64,000 nt of DNA from Mesorhizobium sp. STM 4661 (lineage in GTDB: Bacteria; Pseudomonadota; Alphaproteobacteria; Rhizobiales; Rhizobiaceae), in assembly GCF_000359125.1 (NCBI RefSeq), contig NZ_CAAF010000078.1, forward strand, positions 1 to 64,000, read 5' to 3'. Every line of letters starts with the position of its first letter. Position 1 is the first letter of the stretch. The notes beneath the pieces were generated by a model, which searched no databases, had not been told where the DNA came from, and saw nothing but the letters and a program-made list of their open reading frames with translations. The position numbers were made by a program, and so were the translations under genes. Below are positions 8,862 to 17,531 of the stretch, piece after piece.

Positions 8862-9605
8862 CTAGTAGTCCACTTCCGAATTACCGAGGAGCTCGTCAGA
8901 AATCTCTCTGTTGCGGTAGGCGTCGATCACATTGCCCCGATTTTCCGCGTCGATGGGCGTCTGCTTGCGCGGCCCGAGCAGATCGGCCGGATTGGACATC
9001 TGGGCGGCAAGATTGTTCTGATACGAGCAGCCGAAATCGGCATAGTGCTTGTTTTCCGACGTCTGCAGCAGGTCTTCGGGCCAGCGTCCGCATTTGTCGG
9101 TCTGGGCTTTCACCGAAACATAGGCGACGCGGATCGGCGCGGACGCTTCGGCCGAAACCGACTGGTAGGTGGTCATGACGATCCGGTTGCGGCCGATGCC
9201 GCTGGCAATGGCAAGCCTGGCGAAATCGCGACCGGCCGCGGTCGCGGCGATCTCATTGGCCGAGCCGCTCGGGATCGCGATGGTCAGCGCCGGAGCGGCG
9301 CTCTTGTCGTAACCGTCGAGGAAACCCAGCAGCGTGTCACGCTGAGAGCCGGTCATGCCGCGATCGCCGGCGCCGACCGGAAGGTCGATCTTTTCGTTCT
9401 TCTCGGCAATCACGATTGGATGGGTGGTGCGATAATCGTCCGGAACGGATCCGACCGTGATGCTATCCCTCTTGAAATTGGCGCAGCCCGTGAGCAATGC
9501 CGCGACCGCGACCGCCAAGACTGGAACCGCCGGCCGGTAGATCCGCGAACGGCCGGATCGCGTCGTCGCGGTAGCCGTCCTTGCCTTCGATGCTGATTGA
9601 GACAT
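8862..9605 (-). CDS. cpaD: Pilus assembly lipoprotein CpaD
   Basis: A 247-residue periplasmic or outer-membrane protein of the CpaD family. It has a basic start, a hydrophobic segment and a lipobox LLTGC (Cys about residue 41). The body contains the family-typical region around AQMSNPADLLGPRKQTP near the C-terminus. CpaD assists the CpaC secretin. GGGGAAG stands six bases before ATG 9605. It lies 14 nt after cpaC and about 50 nt before cpaE. Confidence 0.9.
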   Translation of the reverse strand: MSQSASKARTATATTRSGRSRIYRPAVPVLAVAVAALLTGCANFKRDSITVGSVPDDYRTTHPIVIAEKNEKIDLPVGAGDRGMTGSQRDTLLGFLDGYDKSAAPALTIAIPSGSANEIAATAAGRDFARLAIASGIGRNRIVMTTYQSVSAEASAPIRVAYVSVKAQTDKCGRWPEDLLQTSENKHYADFGCSYQNNLAAQMSNPADLLGPRKQTPIDAENRGNVIDAYRNREISDELLGNSEVDY

Positions 9606-9619
9606 ATCCGCTTCCCCGC

Positions 9620-11164
9620 TTACTTGTAGATGAAGCCGACAACGCCGTGATAACGGCCGTTGGGCTTGTCGGTCTGCATGGTGCCGTAGACGCGATTGAC
9701 ACGGCCAAGGAACATGCCGGCGCCATCGCTGGGCGGATTGAAATTGTCATCCGGCTTGGCAAGGTTGTTGCGCGCCACCGGCTTGACCAGATAGGGCGTG
9801 ATGATGATGACGAGCTCCGTCTCGTTGCGCACGAAATCCCTGCTGCGGAACAGCGTGCCGAGCACCGGAATCTTGGTCAGGCCGGGCAGGCCGCCTACGG
9901 CTTGGCGGACATCGTCGCGAACAAGACCGGCGATCATCATGGAGCCACCGGAAGGCAGCTCGACCGTCGTGTCGGCCAGGCGCTTGCGGATCGAAAGCAT
10001 GTTGGTGCCGGGGTAATTCAACCCGGTCGAAAGCCCTACGGAACCTTCGGTGGTTGGCTCGGAAACGGATGTCCTTACTTTCAGACTTATGCGGCCGGGC
10101 GACAGCACGACAGGCTGAAACTCCAGGCCGATGCCGTATTCGAGCTGCTCGACAGTATAGGTAATCTTGGGCTTCTTTCCTTTTTGCCTTTCTTCGTTGT
10201 CGACATCCGTAACATCTTGACCGGTGACGAGATTGAATTCGCCACCCACCTTGAAAGTCGCTTTTTCGCCGGACACGGCGGTCAATGTCGGTTCGGCCAA
10301 CGTCTTCATCACGCCGGCTTGTTCCATGGCGTTGATGTAGCCCTGCAACGACGACGTGGCGAAACTGACGCCAGAACTGCTCAGAGGCTTGCCGAGACCC
10401 ATGACGGAGTCGCTGAGCGCGCCCCAGCTGATGCCATTGCTGCCGCCGTTGCCGACCATGTTGACGCCGAGCTGCTTCATCACCGAGCGGCTGACTTCCG
10501 CGACCGTCACCTTCAGCGTCACCTGGTCGTCGCCGATGATCTGCAAGAGGTTGACGATCCTGCTGACGCGGCGCTCGGAGTCCGGATTGTCGATGGCGAC
10601 GCCAGACTCGGCCGAACCGCCGGCAGCGGTCTGCGAATATTGGCCCGTGGTCGCTTCGCCGCCGGACACGAAGATCTCCGCCAGGTCTTGCGCGCGCTTG
10701 GCGTCCAGGGGGGTGTCCACGGTGCCGGTCAGAACGACGTTGTCGTTCAGCAACTCGATCTTGATCTCCGACGTCGGGATGAAGCGCTTGATATAGTCCT
10801 CCAAGCCGGCGACATCGCGTTCGACCGCCAGATCCAGGCTGGCGATCTGTTCGCCATTGGGGCCGAAGACGAAGATGTTGGTCTCGCCAACCTGCTTGCC
10901 GAACAGATAGATGCGCCTGGCGGTGCGGGTCACCGCATCGGCGACCGTCGGGTTGGCGACGAGAATGTCATAGGCGTCGCTCGGCAGGTCGATGACCACC
11001 GATTTGTTCAATCCGAGCTTGACGCGCTGGGTGGCGGTCGAAGCCGTCACCTCGGCATTCCTGCTCGCCGCCTTCGCCTCGATAAGGCCATGCGCATTCG
11101 TTGCAAGGAGAAACAGGCCGATTGCCGCAGCCAGGGTGACCGGTAGTTTGCCGTTTAGCCTCAT
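9620..11164 (-). CDS. cpaC: Outer-membrane secretin CpaC/RcpA
   Basis: A 514-residue secretin that forms the outer-membrane channel for the Flp pilus. A signal peptide covers about 1-28. An N-terminal pilus-assembly domain (about 45-115) resembles the stand-alone protein encoded at 13378-13800. A BON-like segment with NDNVVLTGTVDTPLDAKRA follows, then the secretin domain from about 190 to 450 with LPSGGSMMIAGLVRDD near its end. The start overlaps the cpaB stop by 4 nt (ATGA), so the two are translationally coupled. Confidence 0.95.
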   Translation of the reverse strand: MRLNGKLPVTLAAAIGLFLLATNAHGLIEAKAASRNAEVTASTATQRVKLGLNKSVVIDLPSDAYDILVANPTVADAVTRTARRIYLFGKQVGETNIFVFGPNGEQIASLDLAVERDVAGLEDYIKRFIPTSEIKIELLNDNVVLTGTVDTPLDAKRAQDLAEIFVSGGEATTGQYSQTAAGGSAESGVAIDNPDSERRVSRIVNLLQIIGDDQVTLKVTVAEVSRSVMKQLGVNMVGNGGSNGISWGALSDSVMGLGKPLSSSGVSFATSSLQGYINAMEQAGVMKTLAEPTLTAVSGEKATFKVGGEFNLVTGQDVTDVDNEERQKGKKPKITYTVEQLEYGIGLEFQPVVLSPGRISLKVRTSVSEPTTEGSVGLSTGLNYPGTNMLSIRKRLADTTVELPSGGSMMIAGLVRDDVRQAVGGLPGLTKIPVLGTLFRSRDFVRNETELVIIITPYLVKPVARNNLAKPDDNFNPPSDGAGMFLGRVNRVYGTMQTDKPNGRYHGVVGFIYK

Positions 11165-11973
11165 TTCCTTGTCCCCACTTCGGAAACTTCGCCCGACTTG
11201 ATCAACCGCACCGTTCCGCGCCGCCCATTGCCGGAAACAAGATAATCGGCCTCACTCAGATTCTTCTCCTGGGTGTCGGTGATCGACCGCAGCGCCAAGG
11301 TCAAGCGATCCGCCATCTGCTGGGCGACGGTAATGATCTCCGCCTGTTGCGCCGTGAGTTCCAGCGTGGCGGTCTGGCCGACCCTGGTCTTCTTGCCTTC
11401 CTCGTCTTCCTGGATGGTCTGGTCGATCGCCAGGACGCGAATGTTCTTGAGGATGGTTTCGGTGTTGAAGCCGGCTGGCGCGCCATTGGCGGCCTCTGAT
11501 CTACGGGTCATGATGACGTCGACGAAATCGTTGGGGAGAATGAAGCCGCCGGCCGAAGTGTCGGCCGATATGGTTGTCGCGACCGCCCGCATGCCGGAGG
11601 GCAGGATCGACGACATGAAGCTTTGCCCCTCGCCGACCAGCTTGGAGCGCCGCAGCGGCTCACCGGCATACATCGCCATACGGGCGACGGCGCCTTTCAG
11701 CTTCTCCAGCGCTTCGGGCTCGGCGGCGCGGGTGATGAAATTCGCGTTGATGCCGTCAGCCGGCCAGGACTGCCAACCGATGTTGTTCTCAAGCTGGCTT
11801 CCCATCGGAACGTCGCCGGACAGGACAAGGACGTCCTGCAGCGCGATCGCCGGCGCCTGGGGGGACTCGACGATTTGTGGCGGCGGAGCCGCCACCATGT
11901 TTTTCGCAACATATCCTGCGCCACCCGCCGCAGCCACCGCCACGCCCAGAATAATCAGTCGGGATGCTGGCAT
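11161..11973 (-). CDS. cpaB: Flp pilus assembly protein CpaB/RcpC
   Basis: A 270-residue protein with an N-terminal membrane anchor (RLIILGVAVAAAGGAGYVA) and an SAF-like domain (about 45-110) as in CpaB/RcpC. These proteins sit in the periplasm and help the secretin. A longer reading to 12030 adds 19 residues with no family character; ATG at 11973 begins the expected MPASRLIIL start. It is the first of the cpaB-cpaC-cpaD-cpaE-cpaF-tadB-tadC run. The AT-rich 190 bp upstream probably hold its promoter. Confidence 0.9.
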   Translation of the reverse strand: MPASRLIILGVAVAAAGGAGYVAKNMVAAPPPQIVESPQAPAIALQDVLVLSGDVPMGSQLENNIGWQSWPADGINANFITRAAEPEALEKLKGAVARMAMYAGEPLRRSKLVGEGQSFMSSILPSGMRAVATTISADTSAGGFILPNDFVDVIMTRRSEAANGAPAGFNTETILKNIRVLAIDQTIQEDEEGKKTRVGQTATLELTAQQAEIITVAQQMADRLTLALRSITDTQEKNLSEADYLVSGNGRRGTVRLIKSGEVSEVGTRK

Positions 11974-12166
11974 CTGTCCGAACCTCGCCCTTGGCAAACC
12001 ATGTAGCCAAGCCGGACATTGCAGCGGCAATCGTCAAAACAAGGTTAATGTAATACTTACGATCGTGATTAATTTAAGGTTTACATAAATTGGAGGGATC
12101 GCGGCCCGGCGCGCAAAAAAGCGCCAATCCGCCTGCTCAAAATCCGAAACTGGAGTGAGTCGAGGA
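11974..12166. other. AT-rich region between cpaA and cpaB
   Basis: About 190 bp, with an AT-rich core at 12035-12095. It contains TTAAGGTTTACATAA, which is close to TTAA-N7-TTAA. No -10/-35 pair convinces me, but a cpaB promoter is expected here. Confidence 0.4.
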
Positions 12167-12685
12167 TCAGCCTGTCAGTCTTGCGAGGGCCCACACCGTC
12201 AACGGCGAATCCGGAAAGGTGAGCAATCCGCCAATGCCAAGTGCGATGCCATAGGGAACGCCTGATGTCTCGTCGGCGAAATGGCGTAAGAACGGATTGC
12301 GGCTCGTAATGGCTGCGAGCGGCGATTTCCGATAGACGAGGATGGCAAGCGTCAGCAGGCCGCCGATGAATGTCGAGGCCACGAGATATTCGACGAGATG
12401 GATGTTCAGCCCCATCCAGATGGCGGTGGCGGCCAGCAACTTGGCGTCGCCGCCTCCCATGCCGCCGAGCGCAAACAGACCGAACGTCACGGCGAGAACG
12501 AGGCCGCCGGCGGCGAAATGCCAGCCATAGGTAGCCCAGTCCATGCCGGTCAACGGCGCGACCAGGGCGAAGACAACCACAAGCAGCGCCGGCACGCGAT
12601 TGGCGATCGTCATCGACAGCATGTCGGAGATCGCGGCGAAAAGCATGCAGAAAGGGAAGACAACGAAGATCAAGGCTTCAAGCAT
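12167..12685 (-). CDS. cpaA: Prepilin peptidase CpaA/TadV (A24)
   Basis: A 172-residue polytopic membrane aspartic protease that cleaves the leader of Flp-type prepilins. The family motif GxGD appears as GMGGGDAKL (catalytic Asp about residue 76), with the second Asp expected in the SDMLSM region near residue 22. Hydrophobic segments cover most of the protein. ATG at 12685 begins MLEALIFVVFPF, the usual TadV start. It lies between the pilin gene and cpaB, and the pilin at 12854 is its obvious substrate. Confidence 0.92.
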   Translation of the reverse strand: MLEALIFVVFPFCMLFAAISDMLSMTIANRVPALLVVVFALVAPLTGMDWATYGWHFAAGGLVLAVTFGLFALGGMGGGDAKLLAATAIWMGLNIHLVEYLVASTFIGGLLTLAILVYRKSPLAAITSRNPFLRHFADETSGVPYGIALGIGGLLTFPDSPLTVWALARLTG

Positions 12686-12801
12686 CGGCGCGGCGCCCGT
12701 GGTCAACTGTATCTGGGGTCAAACTATGCTGGTTCCAGCCTAGGCACCTTGGATTAACGATTGATGAGGCCGCCAACTCAAAATCGGCCGGTACGACGAA
12801 A

Positions 12802-12826
12802 AAGGGCCGCCAATGAGGCGGCCCTT
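12802..12826 (-). terminator. Intrinsic terminator after the pilin gene
   Basis: AAGGGCCGCC (12802-12811) pairs perfectly with GGCGGCCCTT (12817-12826) around a 5-nt loop. On the minus strand it is followed by TTTCGTCG. It lies 28 nt past the pilin stop and could give a separate, abundant pilin mRNA, with partial read-through to cpaA. Confidence 0.75.
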
Positions 12827-12853
12827 GCTCTGGAAAACGACGAGAGGTCGTTA

Positions 12854-13033
12854 TTACGGGGCGGTACCGGTGTTGACCGAGGTAGCGATCGTGTTGAACT
12901 TCGAGTTCAGCGCGTTGCCCAGCGAGCCGGCGCCGACCATGATGGCGAGCGCGATGAGAGCGGCGATCAGACCGTATTCGATAGCGGTCGCGCCGGATTC
13001 GTCCTTCACAAAACGTGCAATGAGATTAGACAT
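12854..13033 (-). CDS. flp: Flp/Fap type IVb pilin
   Basis: A 59-residue prepilin read directly from sequence. A short basic leader MSNLIARFVKDESG is followed by the processing region ATAIEYGLIAALIALAIM, with the Glu-Tyr pair that defines Flp pilins, and then a short C-terminal tail. Cleavage by CpaA is expected after the Gly in DESG. GGAG stands well placed before ATG 13033. A strong hairpin terminator follows. This is the structural subunit of the Tad pilus made by the neighbouring genes. Confidence 0.95.
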   Translation of the reverse strand: MSNLIARFVKDESGATAIEYGLIAALIALAIMVGAGSLGNALNSKFNTIATSVNTGTAP

Positions 13034-13179
13034 CGAGAACTCCTACTCCACGTGTTACAGCAATTCCGTCAACTTCTCTTAGCGGCTGATCGGATGCTGC
13101 CAATCTATGGAGAAGCTCTTTCGATCGGCTTAATAAACAGCCTTACCGATTCCTTTCCCGCTTCAAGGGCATTGTGTGG

Positions 13180-13194
13180 TTAACCGTAAACTAA
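13180..13194. promoter_or_regulatory. CtrA-box-like motif TTAA-N7-CTAA
   Basis: TTAACCGTAAACTAA lies 147 bp upstream of the pilin ATG. It differs by one base from TTAA-N7-TTAA. CtrA controls pilA in Caulobacter, so a role in pilin transcription is reasonable but unproved. Confidence 0.4.
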
Positions 13195-13312
13195 GTGGTG
13201 CCCAGCAGCCTGAGACGCAGGTTCGGGCCCTAGTTCGGGGATTTGAGACCGGGGGCGGGCCGCGCCAGGTGATCCCAATGTCCTTGCCGGCACTATCACG
13301 GTCTTCATCCGC

Positions 13313-13327
13313 TTAACCGTTGGTTCA
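13313..13327. promoter_or_regulatory. CtrA-box-like motif TTAA-N7-TTCA
   Basis: TTAACCGTTGGTTCA lies 50 bp upstream of the start at 13378. It shares TTAACCGT with the motif at 13180. It is one base off the CtrA consensus. Confidence 0.35.
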
Positions 13328-13377
13328 CCAATCCCGTTCATATTCCGTTGAACAGTTTGCCGCCGTGGAGCGCTTCA

Positions 13378-13800
13378 ATGACCGGGCCGAGATCGTCATT
13401 TTCGATTGCAGCGTTTCTGGCCGCCGCGGCCTTTGTCGTGCCTGCCAAAGCCGGCGCCGGCATCGAGGTCACGATGAACCAGGCGAAGATCGTCAAATTG
13501 TCACGCCCCGCGGACACCGTCGTCGTCGGCAATCCGGCGATCGCCGACGCCTCCGTGCAGGATGCATCGACGATCGTACTGACGGGCAAGGGCTTCGGCG
13601 TCACCAACCTCGTCGTCCTCGATCAGGACGGCAGCCCGATCGTCGACGAGCAGATCACCGTCGTGCGGCAGGCCGCGGCGTCGGTACGCATCTATCGACG
13701 CGCCGAGGTACAGACCATGTCCTGCGCGCCATATTGCGAAAGCTCGTACAAGAGCGAAGCGGAGAAGACCTCCGAAGCCGAGATGAACACCAGCCGGTAG
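13378..13800 (+). CDS. Stand-alone pilus assembly N-terminal domain protein
   Basis: A 140-residue exported protein. The signal peptide spans about 1-28, ending near AKAGA. The body is a single domain with the pattern KIVKLSRPADTVVVGNPAIAD and LTGKGFGVTNLVVLDQDG, which matches the N-terminal domain of CpaC-type secretins. There is no secretin domain. The C-terminal tail is charged and has two Cys (MSCAPYC). ATG at 13378 has GTGGAG eight bases upstream. Its place in the pilus locus suggests a periplasmic partner of CpaC; the exact function is unknown. Confidence 0.85.
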   Translation: MTGPRSSFSIAAFLAAAAFVVPAKAGAGIEVTMNQAKIVKLSRPADTVVVGNPAIADASVQDASTIVLTGKGFGVTNLVVLDQDGSPIVDEQITVVRQAAASVRIYRRAEVQTMSCAPYCESSYKSEAEKTSEAEMNTSR

Positions 13801-13960
13801 GGCGAACGGACTGTTCTCTTCTTCATTTCGCTGAAATATCGCTTCGGTTATCGGCCGGTTAAAATCTTTCCGAAGAATTTATCGACCATCCAAACTGGAC
13901 CTCAATGGATTTCCGCTAATGATCCTCCCGACACCGCGTCAGGATCGGCAGGGACAGTGT

Positions 13961-14518
13961 ATGGGCAAAGCAGGACGAACAGGCTTTTTCGGGCGCTTCG
14001 TTCGCGACCGGCGCGGCAGCACGGCGCTGGAATTCGCGATGCTTGCCATTCCGTTCGCCCTACTTGTCTTCGCCATCCTGGAGAGCTGCATTTCATTTGC
14101 GGGGCAAGAGGTGATGGCCAACGCCACCGACGACGTCGCCCGTCAGCTGCGGACGGGCCAGATAAGAAAGGCCAACGTGACCGAGGCCTCGATAAAGCAG
14201 ATGATCTGCAGCCGGCTGGAGGTCATGGTCGCCAAGAACTGCCCGGGATTGCTGGTGGACCTGCGCGAATTCCCGACCTTCGCCGACGCGGCATCAGCGG
14301 GCTTCAATATCCAGAACGGCGACATCGTGCTGACGGGCACGAGCTCCACGACCTTTACGGTGGCTCCGGGGCTGGCTGAAACAAAGAATATGCTGCGGGT
14401 CTTTTACAAATGGCCTGTCATGACCGATTTCATGGCGAAGTCGATGGCCAATCTGAAAGACGGCAACACGCTGCATTTCGCATCGGCCACCTGGCAGAAC
14501 GAGCCGTTCGACAACTGA
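13961..14518 (+). CDS. TadE-like pseudopilin, first copy
   Basis: A 185-residue protein with the TadE layout: a basic N-terminus (GRFVRDRRGSTALEFAMLAI) with a prepilin-like processing site and conserved Glu, one membrane segment to about residue 42, and a periplasmic domain with a Cys pair (CSRLEVMVAKNC). TadE/TadF proteins are minor pseudopilins processed by the CpaA/TadV peptidase. ATG at 13961 is preferred over the upstream ATG at 13919, because GGCAGGGA precedes it and the extra 14 residues look non-coding. Confidence 0.88.
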   Translation: MGKAGRTGFFGRFVRDRRGSTALEFAMLAIPFALLVFAILESCISFAGQEVMANATDDVARQLRTGQIRKANVTEASIKQMICSRLEVMVAKNCPGLLVDLREFPTFADAASAGFNIQNGDIVLTGTSSTTFTVAPGLAETKNMLRVFYKWPVMTDFMAKSMANLKDGNTLHFASATWQNEPFDN

Positions 14519-14555
14519 AGCTGCACCGATGCGTGAGTGGGAAGAGGACAGGGGC

Positions 14556-15176
14556 ATGGTTCGTGCGGGGGCACCTATGGGAATCGCCGGGATCTATTCG
14601 AGAGCAATACGGTTCTGCCGCGATCGCCGCGGCGTCGCGGCCATCGAGTTTGCCTTGATCGTGCCTGTCCTGCTGATCATGTATTTCGTGACCATGGAAG
14701 CCTCGCAAGCCATCGAGACCAGCAAGAAGGTGAGCCGTATCGGCAGCATGGTCGCCGATCTCGTCACCCAGCAGCAGTCCGTCAAGACCGCCGACCTCGA
14801 TGCGATCATGAAGATCGGCAACTCCAGCCTTCAGCCCTACAACCGCTCGACCCCGAAAATCATCATCACCGCGATCCAGATCACGGACGAAACGACGCCG
14901 AAGGTGCAGGTCGTCTGGTCGCGCAAGATGGTCGATGGCGCCTTCAACGCCGACGCCGCCAAGAACTCCATCACGACGGTCCCGCCGACGCTCAACATCA
15001 AGGGCACGTTCCTTGTTCGCGTCGAAAGCGGTCTCGCCTACAAGCCGATCATCACCTGGTCGGCCGACGGTCAAAGGCGCCTTGGGCTGACCACGGCCTT
15101 CGACACGATATCGATGGGCGAAACCTACTATCTCAGAGCCCGCAGGAGCCCGACGATCCCCTGCGACAACTGCTGA
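14556..15176 (+). CDS. TadE-like pseudopilin, second copy
   Basis: A 206-residue protein with a basic start and RDRRGVAAIEFALIVPVLLI, the prepilin-like TadE segment with its Glu, followed by a periplasmic domain ending in a Cys pair (IPCDNC). It follows the first TadE-like gene at 37 nt. ATG at 14556 has GAGGACAGGGG upstream. ATG at 14577 is also possible, and the earlier ATG at 14529 has no visible binding site. No full-length TadG is present in this window. Confidence 0.87.
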   Translation: MVRAGAPMGIAGIYSRAIRFCRDRRGVAAIEFALIVPVLLIMYFVTMEASQAIETSKKVSRIGSMVADLVTQQQSVKTADLDAIMKIGNSSLQPYNRSTPKIIITAIQITDETTPKVQVVWSRKMVDGAFNADAAKNSITTVPPTLNIKGTFLVRVESGLAYKPIITWSADGQRRLGLTTAFDTISMGETYYLRARRSPTIPCDNC

Positions 15177-15182
15177 AACGAC

Positions 15183-15208
15183 TTGGCCGCTATCTTTGGC
15201 CGCTATCT
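15183..15208. repeat. Perfect 13-bp tandem duplication
   Basis: TTGGCCGCTATCT is repeated head to tail at 15183-15195 and 15196-15208. It lies between the convergent TadE-like and PhnD-like genes. The second copy runs into the PhnD-like stop codon. Confidence 0.85.
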
Positions 15209-16130
15209 ATTGTTGATGGTCGCTGCCTGAAACCCAGCGCACGACGGCCGCGGCCATCGCGTAATCCTGCGGATCGACGACAGTGAACCCGCCGGAATGT
15301 TTCGCTTCCAGAAGATCGTAGATATCCGGCGAGATCGATCTGAGGTTGGTGAGAAACACGGTGAGCCGCCGCTTGGCCTCGGGGTCGAGATTGCTGCGAA
15401 CCGCATGGGGGCCATACCGCAGCAGGCCGGACCTCCACACGATCTGAAACGCTGTTTTCGAAAGCCCCGCCACCTCCAGCCTGGCGACGGTGCCGCCCGC
15501 AATATCCGGCCCGTCGTCGGCTGCTGACGGTATCCAGCCGAACAGAGCATCGGCCTCGCCATCGACCAGCATTGCTTCGGCCGCCGCAGCCGAACTGGCG
15601 TGCGTCAGAAACGGCGCGTCCTCGGCGACCTTGACGCCTTCAGCGGCCAATCCCGCAAGCGGCAAGAGAGAGCCGCCGACACTGTCCGAGGGCGCCATGA
15701 CGACCCGGTGCGCTTCCATCGCCGTCAGGTCGGGAACCTTGCCGTTCCGCGTCAGCAGAACCGATCGGATGCCGATGGCGCCGTCGGAATCGATCGGCGC
15801 CACGAGAGGTTCGACGCAGCTGCAGCGTTCGGACGCGGTGGCGTAGGCGGTCGCCGAATAGACCGCATATTCGATGCGGGCATTGGCCTGCGCCTCGATC
15901 AGTGCCGCATAGTCGCGGGCAACGACGAACTCCACCTTCATGCCAAGCGCCTTGGTGTAGGCGTCCGTCAACAGCGCCAGACCCGGAAGGGTGTTGCCGG
16001 CGCCGGGTTCGGCGACGATGCCGATGCGGAACGTACCGATATCGTCCCGCCAATCGGCGCGCGCCGGGCCGGGCCAGGAAGCGCCAAGCAACGCCAGGAT
16101 GGCAGCTGAGGCCTTCAAGGCATGTTTCAT
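15207..16130 (-). CDS. PhnD-like phosphate/phosphonate ABC substrate-binding protein
   Basis: A 307-residue periplasmic protein. A signal peptide MKHALKASAAILALLGASW ends near ARA. The body has the type-II binding fold pattern of PhnD/SsuA-like proteins: RIGIVAEPGAGNT, a region around ARIEYAVYSATAY, and APSDSVGGSLLPLAGLAAEG. A longer frame to 16385 adds 85 residues of non-coding character. ATG at 16130 has GGGGAA seven bases upstream and starts the signal peptide. No permease or ATPase gene lies beside it, so it may serve a distant transporter or act as a sensor. The ligand is not determined. Confidence 0.8.
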   Translation of the reverse strand: MKHALKASAAILALLGASWPGPARADWRDDIGTFRIGIVAEPGAGNTLPGLALLTDAYTKALGMKVEFVVARDYAALIEAQANARIEYAVYSATAYATASERCSCVEPLVAPIDSDGAIGIRSVLLTRNGKVPDLTAMEAHRVVMAPSDSVGGSLLPLAGLAAEGVKVAEDAPFLTHASSAAAAEAMLVDGEADALFGWIPSAADDGPDIAGGTVARLEVAGLSKTAFQIVWRSGLLRYGPHAVRSNLDPEAKRRLTVFLTNLRSISPDIYDLLEAKHSGGFTVVDPQDYAMAAAVVRWVSGSDHQQ

Positions 16131-16286
16131 GTGTTCCCCGCCGATTTCCATCGAGCCATGCCACTTCGGCAATAGCTGTATCTCGACTATCGCGCCATGC
16201 AGTTGCCGTTTGGTTTCCGAATTGCCAATGGCGGCGCGGCCCCCTATGTCTGGACCCAGCAGACAGAGAATAATGAATTCCTGACA

Positions 16287-17531
16287 ATGGCGCGCGCCTT
16301 CCTTTTCGTTCTCGATTCCTTCGGCATCGGCGGCGCAGCCGACGCCGAGCGCTATGGCGATACAGGTTCCGACACCTTCGGACACATCGCTAGAGCCTGC
16401 GCCGAAGGCCGCGGGGATCGCGTGGGCCTGCGCAAAGGACCACTTTTCGTACCCAACATGCTATCGCTCGGTCTGGGCCGGGCCGCGGAAACCGCAACTG
16501 GGCTGAGGTTCGAAAGCGGCGCCAAAGTCCACCTTCTTGCCTCGACATTCCACGGCGCGGCGCAAGAGATTTCGAGCGGCAAGGACACACCGTCGGGCCA
16601 TTGGGAAATCGCCGCCCTGCCGGTCCGCTTCGACTGGGGCTATTTCCCGGACACGGTCCCTACCTTTCCAGCCGAACTGACCGAAGCAATCATACGGGAA
16701 GGAAAGGTGCCGGGCATTCTCGGCAATTGCCACGCCCCGGGCACCGAGATCATCGAGCGGTTCGGCGAGGAGCACATTCGTACCGGCAAGCCGATTTGCT
16801 ACACCTCCGTCGATTCGGTGCTGCAGATCGCCGCCCATGAAACCCACTTCGGCCTGGAGCAGCTCTACGAATTCTGCAAGGTGGTGCGCAGGCTGGTCGA
16901 TCCGCTGAACATCGGCCGCGTCATCGCACGACCTTTCATCGGGGAAACCGCAGGCAGCTTCGAACGGACGCACAACCGCCGCGATTACGCCGTGCCACCG
17001 CCGGAACCGACCTTGCTCGACCGGCTGACGGCACGTGGCAGCCAAGTCATCGCTGTCGGCAAGATCGGCGACATTTTCGCCCATCGCGGCATCTCGGAGG
17101 TGCGCAAGGCTGCCGGCAATATGGCGATGTTCGACAAGGCGCTGGGCGCGATGGACGACGCCGGCGACGGCGATCTCGTCTTTGCCAATTTCGTCGATTT
17201 CGACACCGAGTTCGGCCATCGCCGCGACGTAGCCGGCTATGCCGCAGCGCTCGAAACCTTCGACCGGAGGCTGCCGGAGGCGTTCGCGCGCCTGAAGCCC
17301 GGCGACCTTCTCATCCTCACGGCGGACCACGGCAACGATCCGACCTGGCACGGCACCGACCACACGCGCGAACGCATCCCGGTGATCGGCATGGGTCCGG
17401 GTTTCAGAGGCGGCGACATCGGACTGAGAGCGACATTCGCCGACATCGGTGAGACCGTCGCCGAACATCTCGGGCTGGCGCGCGGCCGTCACGGTACCTC
17501 CTTCCACGCGACGATAGGCGGCCATGCCTGA
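16287..17531 (+). CDS. deoB: Phosphopentomutase
   Basis: A 414-residue enzyme of the alkaline phosphatase superfamily that interconverts ribose 1-phosphate and ribose 5-phosphate in nucleoside salvage. Metal-site motifs are visible: FVLDSFGIGGAADAE near the start, SGKDTPSGHWE (about 97), FVDFDTEFGHRRD (about 305) and TADHGNDPTWHGTDHTRE near the end. ATG at 16287 (MARAFLFVLD) matches the family start. Its stop overlaps mutM by 8 nt. It diverges from the PhnD-like gene across 156 nt. Confidence 0.95.
   Translation: MARAFLFVLDSFGIGGAADAERYGDTGSDTFGHIARACAEGRGDRVGLRKGPLFVPNMLSLGLGRAAETATGLRFESGAKVHLLASTFHGAAQEISSGKDTPSGHWEIAALPVRFDWGYFPDTVPTFPAELTEAIIREGKVPGILGNCHAPGTEIIERFGEEHIRTGKPICYTSVDSVLQIAAHETHFGLEQLYEFCKVVRRLVDPLNIGRVIARPFIGETAGSFERTHNRRDYAVPPPEPTLLDRLTARGSQVIAVGKIGDIFAHRGISEVRKAAGNMAMFDKALGAMDDAGDGDLVFANFVDFDTEFGHRRDVAGYAAALETFDRRLPEAFARLKPGDLLILTADHGNDPTWHGTDHTRERIPVIGMGPGFRGGDIGLRATFADIGETVAEHLGLARGRHGTSFHATIGGHA

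Larger units (their letters stand above)
13034..13377. other. Divergent control region of pilin and pilus genes
   Basis: A 344-bp gene-free stretch between the minus-strand pilin gene and the plus-strand pilus group. It must hold promoters in both directions. Two CtrA-box-like motifs (13180-13194 and 13313-13327) are the only clear sequence patterns. Confidence 0.6.

Noticed and set aside
3917..15176. Tad locus as a recent island
   Set aside because: GC and codon use match the flanks, no integrase or att site is visible, and the order is standard for rhizobia.
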